Source: an uncultured Oscillospiraceae bacterium (GTDB lineage: Bacteria > Bacillota > Clostridia > Oscillospirales > Oscillospiraceae). Taken from it: a stretch of 42,597 nt of DNA. Made by a program: the position numbers and the translations under genes. Below are positions 35,647 through 42,597 of this stretch, one piece after another (the first letter of the stretch is position 1; each line of letters opens with the position of its first letter). The stretch is taken from assembly GCA_947629245.1 (NCBI GenBank), contig CANRDC010000012.1:1-42597 (forward strand), in the 5' to 3' direction. The notes beneath the pieces are model-generated. The model made no database searches, was not told the origin of the DNA, and saw only the letters and a list, made by a program, of their open reading frames with translations.

Positions 35647-36390
35647 ATGCATCGCAAAGACAGAGTTCGAGTTATCAACTTCCTCCAGGAAAGGATAGGA
35701 CGTTGGTTAGAGGGTATTTACGAAGCCTCTAACAGATGGAGCAGACCGGTAAAAGGCAAAAAGCCGTATACACTTGGTGTTATCAATTATGACCGAATAC
35801 GACGTCAGAAGTACTTTGGCAAAAAGATCACCATGGATGTCAAAAAGCCGGACACCATCTATATCAAGAATTATGGGACGGACCACTTTATTATCGTCCG
35901 TCACCGAGACCGCATTCTCACAGCTGTCTTATGCTGGAACAAAAGCATCCAAAAGTACGAGCTCTATATTGCGCAGGATTGTCTGACCGAGACCAGAGGC
36001 TACACCAATAAGTCAAATTGGCTCTTCCTCATCTCCCGGCGCGTCCTGATCAACCAGCTCACCCAGCTGGCATTGAAGATCGACAATGGCTACACCAAGG
36101 AGTCAGATGCGGATGATAACATCTGTGTCACTTATCTTGGACTTCCCACCTACTACACACTCATCGGACTAACTACGCCGCGCTACGATGTAGAGCGCGG
36201 AGATGTCCCTTACTACTCTCAGAGACGCTGGATCGGACTTAACCGGGCAGCGTGGATGAAGCATGTAGGGAGTGCAGCGGGTAGAGATTGGGGAGAAAAG
36301 AGAGCTGACAAAACAAACAGGCAGCTGAAACACGAGAAGCGGGTACGGGCAGCCATGACTGTGCTGCAGCACCGAAGAACCCAACAATAA
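35647..36390 (+). CDS. Unrecognised basic protein (247 aa)
   Basis: ATG 35647 (MHRKDRVRVINFLQERIGRW) was chosen because it follows the promoter at 35607; an upstream TTG in frame would lie in the promoter. Very basic, especially at the C-terminus (DKTNRQLKHEKRVRAAMTVL), suggesting nucleic-acid binding. The middle is beta-rich (TDHFIIVRHRDRILTAVLCW). It ends 1 nt before the SbcD gene, so the three genes form an operon. No family recognised. Confidence 0.74.
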   Translation: MHRKDRVRVINFLQERIGRWLEGIYEASNRWSRPVKGKKPYTLGVINYDRIRRQKYFGKKITMDVKKPDTIYIKNYGTDHFIIVRHRDRILTAVLCWNKSIQKYELYIAQDCLTETRGYTNKSNWLFLISRRVLINQLTQLALKIDNGYTKESDADDNICVTYLGLPTYYTLIGLTTPRYDVERGDVPYYSQRRWIGLNRAAWMKHVGSAAGRDWGEKRADKTNRQLKHEKRVRAAMTVLQHRRTQQ

Positions 36391-36391
36391 C

Positions 36392-37588
36392 ATGGAAAAG
36401 AAAATCGCGTTGATCGCGGACGTGCATTTAACACGTTCGCAATATGGGCGCGTTGTCCGAGGGGAACAGATATTCCACTCTCTGAGACGCGCCATTTCTA
36501 ACTTGAATGCATTTGGAATTACGGACATCATCTGTGCCGGGGATCTGCTGGACAATAACAACCCAGGTCCTGATGTGATTATCAATTACTTAGGTAGAAT
36601 CCACCGGCTGCTCAAGAAGAACGGCATGCGAATGTGGTGCACCAAGGGTAACCATGATAATGCCGAGCAAAGCTGGTGGTGGGCCTATGAGAATGAAGAT
36701 TCCGACTATGGGATCAAGTCACTCACTGAAGACACCGACATCGGCGGCATCAAAGTCCGCGGCCTTGATTTCGGCCGTAACGTCATCCAGCAGGCATTTG
36801 AAGCAAAGGACTTCAAGGAAGTCGACCTGCTGGCCTGCCACGGAGAGATCAGTGAACTGACCGGCTATCCGTCCGACGACTCCATCCCCGTAGAGGGCTT
36901 CTTCAACGAGGAGGAGTTCAAGGTAGGTAACTGGCCAAGCTGCATTGTGGTGGGGCATATCCACATCGCCAACAACTGGATCTTTGAGACCGACGACAAA
37001 TGCCGCATGGGACTTGTCTCCCCAGGCTCCACCGACTTCACCGTTTATCCCGGCAAGATCCGGGATGAGAAGGGGAAAGTGCCGGTGGCGGTCTTTGATG
37101 TGGAAGAAGGCAAGAAAGCCGTCTTCAAGGAATTCGAGTTCGTGGAGTACTCCCGCACCTTCGCCGATTCCTTCGTTATCAAGACGGAAGCAGAGCTGGA
37201 CGAAGCGTGTGAGGCGATTGCCACAGACCATGATCTCTGGGCTAGTACCGGGGCGGTGTATTACATCCATTACGCTACAAGTGTGAAGGACATCATCCCG
37301 AAGCTGCAACGCATGCTTGACAATAAGAACTATAACAGCCTAGTGACCCTGGTGACCAAGCAGGTGATTGAGGACGAGCAGTTGAAGACCCTGGAGAACG
37401 TACAGTCGGCACGGGCTATTAAGACCAGCCCTGCCCAGTACTTCCTGGACCACACGGACACATTCCTGCCCCAGACGGCAGGCAATGATCTGAAGGAACT
37501 CTGCCTCAAGATCCTCACACCCGGACTTGACGCTAAGGCAGATCTGGACACCTACGTAGAAAAGCAAATTGGAGGAACAGTACTATGA
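36392..37588 (+). CDS. sbcD: SbcD/Mre11-type nuclease subunit (398 aa)
   Basis: Calcineurin-like phosphoesterase motifs in order: DVHLT (residues ~10-14), GDLLDN (~49-54), KGNHDNAE (~84-91), CHGEIS (~149-154) and VVGHIHIANN (~186-195). These match SbcD/Mre11 and phage gp47 proteins. The C-terminal part would bind the SbcC coiled-coil base. Together with the next gene it forms a complex that opens hairpins and processes DNA ends for recombination-dependent replication or degrades host DNA. ATGA overlap with sbcC. Confidence 0.92.
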   Translation: MEKKIALIADVHLTRSQYGRVVRGEQIFHSLRRAISNLNAFGITDIICAGDLLDNNNPGPDVIINYLGRIHRLLKKNGMRMWCTKGNHDNAEQSWWWAYENEDSDYGIKSLTEDTDIGGIKVRGLDFGRNVIQQAFEAKDFKEVDLLACHGEISELTGYPSDDSIPVEGFFNEEEFKVGNWPSCIVVGHIHIANNWIFETDDKCRMGLVSPGSTDFTVYPGKIRDEKGKVPVAVFDVEEGKKAVFKEFEFVEYSRTFADSFVIKTEAELDEACEAIATDHDLWASTGAVYYIHYATSVKDIIPKLQRMLDNKNYNSLVTLVTKQVIEDEQLKTLENVQSARAIKTSPAQYFLDHTDTFLPQTAGNDLKELCLKILTPGLDAKADLDTYVEKQIGGTVL

Positions 37589-40158
37589 GATTAAAAGAAC
37601 TCCATGTAGAGAACTGGGGACCGCATGAGAAGCTTACATGCGACCTTGATTCCCCGATGACAGGTATCATAGGAGCGAATGGTAAGGGAAAGAGCTGTCT
37701 GCTGACAGCGATCTCCTACGCCGTCACCGGCGTGCTGCCATTCGCCAAGGAGAGGTATATCCGCGAGTACGACCCCGAGAACCCCGAAAGGAGCACCAAA
37801 GCGTACAAGGCAGTTGTACGTCTCAAATTCGAGGTCAATGGGCAGGAAGGGGAAATCACCCGTACCATCTGGGATGCAGGTACCTCCCGATCCCTGAAGT
37901 ACGCCGGGTGTACCCACACTAAGCAAGCGGATGTGGACGGGCTTATGGAAGAGCTCATGGGCGCTGATAAGGCAGCCCTGCAGAACGCCGTGTTCATTAA
38001 ACAAGGCGAGCTCACCGAACTCATCCAGGGGACCCCTGCTACCCGGCAGGAGATATTCCGCAGGCTGATGAATTTGAACTTTCTCTCAATCCGGGCGGAT
38101 GATGTGAAGTCCAAGCTTCGTCTCCTGGACGCGCGAGGAGCTGTCGACAATTCTGAGCTCATCGATTCTCTCAAATCTTCCCTGAAGGAGAACGAGAAGA
38201 AGCAGAAGGAGACAGCCGACAAGGTAGCGCCTCTGGAGAAGGTGATGGCTGAGAAGGACAAGGTGGAGGAACTCGACCGGCAGTTGCAGGAATTCAACAA
38301 CCTGCGTACCAGGAGGGACACGCTGCAGGAATTGGCCTACAAGAATAAGGAAGCTATAGCCAAGATCAATGCCGAGTGGGGAGACGAGAAATCCATTGAG
38401 GAGAAACGGAGTGAGGCAGCTCATGCCGAGGTGAAGTGGAGCGGAGTTACCATGGCTCACATGAAGCTGGAAGGACTACAACGTACACTCACTACAGGCC
38501 CGGAGAAGCGTCTGAAGGATCACTCGGATGCTGTGGAGAAACTCTCCGCTACGTATTCCATGGATGTACTCGATGCTTGGATCAAGGTATTGCTCCTTGT
38601 CGACGGGTTCGATGACGTCACTGACGAGATCACGCGGCTTAATCTCGAGATTGACGAAAAGAAAGCGGAGCTTGAGAACGTGACCGCAGACCGGAAGGGG
38701 CTTCATGATCAGCACAACGAAGCTGTGGAGCACCTTCGGAACATGAAGGACGCGATTGCATCCAATGAGATCCAGCAACGTGTGATGCAAGGCAATCATG
38801 GCGAGGTGGTATGCCCCACCTGCGGCAACCTGTTATCCAAAGAGCACCTGATCAAGGAACTCCATGTGGATGACGAGGGATCAGCCATGGTCAAATTGCA
38901 AGAGATTGCTGACTCCTTGAGCAAGGAAGAGACAGCCTCTGTCCTCAGCATTGAAAACCTGAAGCTAGCTGTCTATGAGAAAGACAAGGAGGTCACAGCT
39001 ATCAATAACCGCATTGCCATCATCAATTCTGAGCTTGATCGCTACCAGAAGTTGATGGCGGACGACATGGCCGAGGTGACCAAATGTAAGCCGGACACGC
39101 CTATCGTTGTCAACGGAATGCGTGTACTAGACCCCTATGGTATCACCCATGCAGATCGAGCTGTCGCGATCAAGGAACTCTCTGACAAGCGAGACGCGCT
39201 GCGTATGGTTGAGCGCAACATACTCACCGATGCTGAGCTCTCCAACGTGAAGGAGGAGATCCAGAAACTCCGTGACGAGATCGACCTGCAAGAGAAGGTA
39301 GCCGGTGACACACCTGCACCCGAAGCCACAGAGAAAGCGCAGCAGGCCAGAGAAAGCATGCTCACACTTACCCGGAAGCTGAATGAACTCACCCAATGCC
39401 AAGAGAGCCTTGAGAAGACAAACAAGGAGATTGCGGAATTGGCGGAGAAGATCAGTGTAGCCGGGCAGGAGAGCATGAACATGAGCGATTACCTGAACAG
39501 GCTTATGGCAGGACTGCCATGCTTACAAGGTAACCTACAGGTTGAGACGAGTGGTGCTGTACGTAAGTTCGCCGTAGTACGCGACGAGTATGTGCGCCTC
39601 ATGGCTGACCTGAAGATGTATACTGAACTTACTACTAAGGACCGAGAACGCCTGGCAGCTGCTGAGGCAGACCGGGACAAGGTGAAGAAGATCAACGAGA
39701 CGGCGAAGAACCTGCGCCTGATTGCCGACATGCTCTCCCGTGAGGGATTGCCTGCCGCCTTCATGCAGGAGGTGTTCTCGCAGCTCACCCTCATGGTGCA
39801 GTACTTCCTCTCCCAGATGGAAGCCAACTTCACAGTACGAGTGGATGAGACGCGTCCGTGCTCCTTCCTCTTCCAGAATGAGGACGGCTATGAATTGCCA
39901 CAGGAGAGTCTCTCCGGCGGCCAAGCGGTGCGTCTGGCACTGGCTATGCTGCTCTCTGCCCAACGACTGATCCTGCCTGAGGTAGGCCTGCTTATCCTCG
40001 ATGAGCCGACCTCTCACGTGGATGCCGATGGAGTGGAGAACATGCGTATGCTCTTCCAGAACATCGCTACGGTACTTCAGAATGCCGGGATGCAGCTCAT
40101 CGTGGTGGATCACAACCCTGCACTCCAATCTGGCTTTGTGAAGTCGATTATGTTGTGA
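37585..40158 (+). CDS. sbcC: SbcC/Rad50-type ATPase subunit (857 aa)
   Basis: Walker A IIGANGKGKSCLLTAIS (~residues 27-43), Q-loop region AVFIKQGELTELI, long coiled coils, and a zinc hook CPTCGN (~409-414) at the centre. The signature ESLSGGQAVRLALAMLLSAQ lies at ~774-793 and Walker B LLILDEPTSHVDADG at ~801-815. His in VDHNP completes the ATPase site. Domain order and hook placement match SbcC and T4 gp46. It works with SbcD in DNA end processing. No defect seen. Followed by a hairpin terminator and a new promoter. Confidence 0.94.
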   Translation: MRLKELHVENWGPHEKLTCDLDSPMTGIIGANGKGKSCLLTAISYAVTGVLPFAKERYIREYDPENPERSTKAYKAVVRLKFEVNGQEGEITRTIWDAGTSRSLKYAGCTHTKQADVDGLMEELMGADKAALQNAVFIKQGELTELIQGTPATRQEIFRRLMNLNFLSIRADDVKSKLRLLDARGAVDNSELIDSLKSSLKENEKKQKETADKVAPLEKVMAEKDKVEELDRQLQEFNNLRTRRDTLQELAYKNKEAIAKINAEWGDEKSIEEKRSEAAHAEVKWSGVTMAHMKLEGLQRTLTTGPEKRLKDHSDAVEKLSATYSMDVLDAWIKVLLLVDGFDDVTDEITRLNLEIDEKKAELENVTADRKGLHDQHNEAVEHLRNMKDAIASNEIQQRVMQGNHGEVVCPTCGNLLSKEHLIKELHVDDEGSAMVKLQEIADSLSKEETASVLSIENLKLAVYEKDKEVTAINNRIAIINSELDRYQKLMADDMAEVTKCKPDTPIVVNGMRVLDPYGITHADRAVAIKELSDKRDALRMVERNILTDAELSNVKEEIQKLRDEIDLQEKVAGDTPAPEATEKAQQARESMLTLTRKLNELTQCQESLEKTNKEIAELAEKISVAGQESMNMSDYLNRLMAGLPCLQGNLQVETSGAVRKFAVVRDEYVRLMADLKMYTELTTKDRERLAAAEADRDKVKKINETAKNLRLIADMLSREGLPAAFMQEVFSQLTLMVQYFLSQMEANFTVRVDETRPCSFLFQNEDGYELPQESLSGGQAVRLALAMLLSAQRLILPEVGLLILDEPTSHVDADGVENMRMLFQNIATVLQNAGMQLIVVDHNPALQSGFVKSIML

Positions 40159-40165
40159 CGCAAGA

Positions 40166-40209
40166 AAATTAGGCTGGGTGTTCATTCATCTGGACACCCG
40201 GCTAATTTC
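40166..40209 (+). terminator. Terminator after sbcC
   Basis: Arms AAATTAGGCTGGGTGTTC and GACACCCGGCTAATTT pair with one bulge each, followed by CTGC rather than a full U-run. The right arm overlaps the next promoter. Confidence 0.65.
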
Positions 40210-40218
40210 TGCTATACT
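40191..40218 (+). promoter_or_regulatory. Leaderless promoter in the right arm
   Basis: -35 TGGACA (40191-40196), 16-bp spacer, extended -10 TGC-TATACT (40213-40218), 6 nt to ATG at 40225. The same 6-nt geometry as the left-arm genes; the -10 core CTGC-TATACT resembles the RNA-polymerase-gene class. Confidence 0.65.
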
Positions 40219-40224
40219 ACTGCC

Positions 40225-40749
40225 ATGATCCTTAAGCCGGAAACTCCATCTCTCAGCTACAAAGCGACGTTGAAGATCAAGCTGCTATCCCCCATGCTCG
40301 GAAGTATCCGAACCAAGGGGTGCAGAAGATTCAACATCAAGGAGACGGACGGTAAGAGCAACTGGGAAATCAAAAACGATCAATGGATGTGGGCCATTAC
40401 CGAGGCTATGGATTCCATGGGGTTGTTGAAGAAATCGAGTGCAGACTTCATCCGCCTGCCATTCACCATACCTGCCCCCAAGGTCAACTACTACGTGAGG
40501 CAGTGGCACGACAAGACCGGGAAGGTCTGTGAGGAGAAGTTTGAGTGCTTCTCGGCAGGCACGGTCATATCGTTTGATGTATTTGTAACGGGTACGCTGG
40601 AGGAAGAAGGAAATCCGCTGACGGAGCACCTTGTCCCGCCCACGCGTACGGAACTACGAAAGATATTCTCCCGAATCGGCTATCATATTGGGCTGTCCCC
40701 ATGGGGGAGCAAGTTCAATTTCGGCCGGTTCCAGTTGCTAGCGCATTGA
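40225..40749 (+). CDS. Unrecognised protein with leaderless mRNA (174 aa)
   Basis: No family recognised. Mostly beta with basic patches (SYKATLKIKLLSPMLGSIRT; VNYYVRQWHDKTGKVCEEKF) and a C-terminal Gly/Phe-rich end (SPWGSKFNFGRFQLLAH). It is one of the few right-arm genes with the left-arm promoter geometry, so it may be expressed at the same time as the virion module. The stop overlaps the next ATG as TGATG. Function unknown. Confidence 0.73.
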   Translation: MILKPETPSLSYKATLKIKLLSPMLGSIRTKGCRRFNIKETDGKSNWEIKNDQWMWAITEAMDSMGLLKKSSADFIRLPFTIPAPKVNYYVRQWHDKTGKVCEEKFECFSAGTVISFDVFVTGTLEEEGNPLTEHLVPPTRTELRKIFSRIGYHIGLSPWGSKFNFGRFQLLAH

Positions 40750-41030
40750 TGAGCAGTACACGACCAAGAAATACACACATCCCGCTAAACATTTCGGTAG
40801 CAGTACCGCAAGAGCTCAAGGAGACAGGAGATCTCCTGGAGCTTTCTTGTTTAAGCGAGAAAGCACGAAAAATTGTATATGACTTCCTGGAGGCAGGATT
40901 TGGCGAAGAGCTAGCCTCATTCCTCCGGGACATGACCGAGGACTATTATCCTCGCATCACTGATAATGAATTAACGGTACTTCTCGAAGAAGAAGGCATA
41001 GATTACTTGAAAGAATTGAAAGGAAATTAA
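40749..41030 (+). CDS. Unrecognised protein (93 aa)
   Basis: ATG 40749 (MSSTRPRNTHIPLNISVAVP) is preferred because it overlaps the preceding stop as TGATG; the in-frame ATG at 40701 would overlap that gene by 49 nt. After a basic, Pro-containing head the protein is helical and acidic (LEAGFGEELASFLRDMTEDY; ELTVLLEEEGIDYLKELKG). The strand-then-helix pattern at the start (NISVAVPQELKETGD) is faintly like ribbon-helix-helix regulators, but that is not convincing. Followed 2 nt later by the next gene. Confidence 0.66.
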   Translation: MSSTRPRNTHIPLNISVAVPQELKETGDLLELSCLSEKARKIVYDFLEAGFGEELASFLRDMTEDYYPRITDNELTVLLEEEGIDYLKELKGN

Positions 41031-41032
41031 TT

Positions 41033-42001
41033 ATGAGCCAAATGAAAATCAAAGAACCGAATAAGGACACACGCGTCAAGTTCCTGGACACGTATTATTG
41101 GGGCGAGAAAGCCCCGTTCATGGTCGTGGATAGTGAGAACGTACTTTGGAAGGTACGCATCCGCTATGATGAATTTCCATTGGATCCTCGTGAGGACATG
41201 AGCAACCTTGGCACGATGTATTGTGCACATCGCCGCTATGACGCCCTGGGCGACAAGAAGCTCGACGACGACCTCCACGAGGAATTCAAGGAGAAGTATA
41301 ATAATGATGACCCGGATGTAGCCATCTGGCCGCTGTATCTCCTTGATCACAGTGGGCTCCACATCAGCACCGGGAGCTTCAATGATCCGTGGGACTCCGG
41401 GTTCGTAGGATGGATTGTAGCCACCAAAGAAGACTGGGCTGAGTTCTATGGAAAGGACCGTCCGTGGGACAGAAAGGCAGCCTTACAGCGGCTCGATGAT
41501 GAAGTAGAGGAATACGAACATTACGTTGCAGGAGAGTACTTTATCGTTGACATCGACAAGTGGCAGCCACACACATTCAACCAGATCCCTAACACCAAGG
41601 ACGACTCCCAATGGGACTCCATGGATGGGAATTCCTATGGCTCTCTCCACGGAGCAGAGGCATTCCACTCGGCGATCCAGGATCAATGTGGGAATGACTA
41701 CAAGCTCTTCGAGTTTGACAACGAAGAAATCTGGGACAAAGTCCTCGACAAGGAAGGCAACGAAGAGTTCAAAGCTAAACTCGACGCTGCCCTTGCCCCG
41801 ATCTATGCTGCCATGAAGCCCAAAGTTGTCTATTGTGACTGCGGAATCTGTGGCGGGAAGCAGACCATTCCTCTCTTTGAGGTGGATGGGAACCGCGAGG
41901 GTAAATGCCTTGAATGTGGCACATTTATCCGCGTCACAGACCTGAAAAAGTTGAGCCAACACTTGACAAAAACGCACAGTAGTGCTACGACCACCGGCTG
42001 A
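41033..42001 (+). CDS. Phage protein with DHSG/PWDSG motif and C-terminal zinc ribbon (322 aa)
   Basis: The segment LYLLDHSGLHISTGSFNDPW, continued by DSGFVGWIVATKEDW, is a pattern I know from many uncharacterised phage proteins. A C-terminal zinc-ribbon-like part (~residues 262-300) has CDCGICGG and GKCLECGTFIR, about 20 residues apart. Between them lie acidic beta/alpha regions and a His-containing SLHGAEAFH. The zinc part is unlike the five small ribbons in this window. The function of the conserved region is not known to me. It precedes a small lipoprotein gene by 17 nt. Confidence 0.74.
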   Translation: MSQMKIKEPNKDTRVKFLDTYYWGEKAPFMVVDSENVLWKVRIRYDEFPLDPREDMSNLGTMYCAHRRYDALGDKKLDDDLHEEFKEKYNNDDPDVAIWPLYLLDHSGLHISTGSFNDPWDSGFVGWIVATKEDWAEFYGKDRPWDRKAALQRLDDEVEEYEHYVAGEYFIVDIDKWQPHTFNQIPNTKDDSQWDSMDGNSYGSLHGAEAFHSAIQDQCGNDYKLFEFDNEEIWDKVLDKEGNEEFKAKLDAALAPIYAAMKPKVVYCDCGICGGKQTIPLFEVDGNREGKCLECGTFIRVTDLKKLSQHLTKTHSSATTTG

Positions 42002-42018
42002 AAGGAAAAGTAAAGAAA

Positions 42019-42162
42019 TTGAAGACGTTAACCATAACAGCATTAATTATCGTTGCACTCCTTGCCGGATGCACAGAGGAAGAACCATTAAAGTTCCCGG
42101 GAGCGACAGCAAACTCGTTGCCACCGTCTGAGAGCTGGGAATCTCAGAGAACTCTTGTCTGA
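42019..42162 (+). CDS. Small lipoprotein (47 aa, TTG start)
   Basis: The TTG start gives MKTLTITALIIVALLAGCTE, a short signal peptide ending in the lipobox LAGC (Cys at residue 18), followed by a 29-residue Glu/Pro/Ser-rich mature part. This is a textbook type II (Lsp) signal, so the product should be lipidated and membrane-anchored after export. Phage-encoded lipoproteins of this size often exclude superinfecting phage or serve as outer-membrane spanins; the absence of a nearby holin/endolysin makes exclusion slightly more attractive, but this is inference. No ATG start is available. A strong hairpin follows. Confidence 0.72.
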   Translation: MKTLTITALIIVALLAGCTEEEPLKFPGATANSLPPSESWESQRTLV

Positions 42163-42182
42163 CGAGAGATCATAAGAACACC

Positions 42183-42217
42183 GCCCCGTCCGGGAAACCG
42201 GGCGGGGCAAACTTTTT
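42183..42217 (+). terminator. Terminator after lipoprotein gene
   Basis: GCCCCG-T-CCGG and CCGG-G-CGGGGC pair around a GAAA-type loop with one mismatch, followed by AAAC and TTTTT. A very stable stem; the U-run is offset by 4 nt. Confidence 0.82.
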
Positions 42218-42223
42218 CAATGT

Positions 42224-42597
42224 ATGCAAGAAGCTGAGATTTATTGGTATGACAACTTACTATTGTTTTACCCGGTAACTGAAGGAATAGCTAAAGACCT
42301 CTCTATCTGGGAGAGGGCGATTATCAAAGGCGAGATCAAAAGCCAAACAAGACAGTGCTTCGCTATCCAGCGCCGGGGAGGTAAAGATGTAGGTGTCACT
42401 TATCAAGGGTTCTGGCAGCGCGTCCTCAAGCAATACGTGAAGGAGGGCTACCTGCCGACCATCCATGATGCGAGAAACGCCAACACCGAGAAGGGATACC
42501 CGGAACCTGCCTTGGACAAGATGTATGGATTCAGGTTCTCGCAAGAAGACCTATTAATCAAAGGTATGAATGCCAACAGGAGCGGATTATTGGGAGC
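42224..42597 (+). CDS. Unrecognised protein, truncated by the window edge
   Basis: ATG 42224 starts MQEAEIYWYDNLLLFYPVTE; 124 codons are visible with no stop. The visible part is alpha/beta with a basic, aromatic middle (GEIKSQTRQCFAIQRRGGKD; TYQGFWQRVLKQYVKEGY) and a helical end. No family recognised. It starts 7 nt after a terminator U-run, and I see no clear promoter or ribosome-binding site, so the start is tentative. Confidence 0.6.
   Translation, partial: MQEAEIYWYDNLLLFYPVTEGIAKDLSIWERAIIKGEIKSQTRQCFAIQRRGGKDVGVTYQGFWQRVLKQYVKEGYLPTIHDARNANTEKGYPEPALDKMYGFRFSQEDLLIKGMNANRSGLLG

Noticed and set aside
1-42597. tRNA genes, lysogeny genes or attachment sites
   Set aside because: I found no cloverleaf, integrase, excisionase or repressor pattern and no att-like direct repeats; a negative by-eye result, not a program search.

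Overview
The window reads as part of a large, lytic-type tailed phage genome (Caudoviricetes, probably jumbo-class). It carries pieces of a phage-encoded multisubunit RNA polymerase, the N-terminal part of a large terminase, a replication and recombination set (DnaB-type helicase, TOPRIM primase, family A DNA polymerase fused to a uracil-DNA-glycosylase-like domain, SbcC/SbcD nuclease, dUTPase), an HU-like protein, and dozens of short unrecognised genes packed with ATGA or TAATG overlaps. I see no integrase, repressor, rRNA, tRNA or CRISPR array. Stop codons look standard. The host cannot be named. Promoters are sigma70-like (-35 usually TTGCNN, -10 TATAAT/TATACT) and Shine-Dalgarno sites are rare.

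Left arm (1-9431). Genes lie on both strands and most are single units with their own promoter. It holds a split RNA polymerase beta fragment (minus strand, cut by the window edge) and a split beta-prime fragment (3023-6391). The latter carries a LAGLIDADG intein in the DFDGD catalytic motif and an acyl-carrier-protein-like domain. Between and beyond them are at least eight short genes and one decayed remnant. Most share a 15-16 residue N-terminal signature (LLDWANGITK-x-A or a relative) followed by unrelated, often glycine-rich, hydrophobic bodies. An HU-like gene and a terminase N-fragment ending in a short split-intein half close the arm. Nearly all these genes have the -10 hexamer exactly 6 (sometimes 7) nt before the ATG, so their mRNAs should be leaderless. 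Four of the small-gene promoters contain G7-G10 runs between -35 and -10, a layout suited to phase variation.

Boundary (9431-10412). The last minus-strand promoter abuts a ~60-bp promoter-like repeat that recurs 840 bp downstream. From here everything runs on the plus strand.

Right arm (9717-42597). Unrecognised genes (one with HExxH) precede a replication block: helicase (14310), primase (15799) and UDG-PolA (22765). Interspersed are five paralogous small zinc-ribbon genes and several other paralogous pairs. dUTPase lies at 29045. An IStron (group I intron core plus TnpB, 30341-~31879) sits at a gene boundary and should splice out so that the two flanking genes regain an ATGA overlap. Two more HExxH proteins follow, then SbcD/SbcC, a leaderless gene with its own promoter, a protein with a C-terminal zinc ribbon, a tiny lipoprotein and a truncated gene at the edge.

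Working model: the left arm is the virion/late module (RNA polymerase, packaging, DNA-binding and possibly packaged or injected small proteins) read as leaderless messages. The right arm is the early/middle module for replication, nucleotide control and host takeover. This division is inferred from gene content and orientation only.
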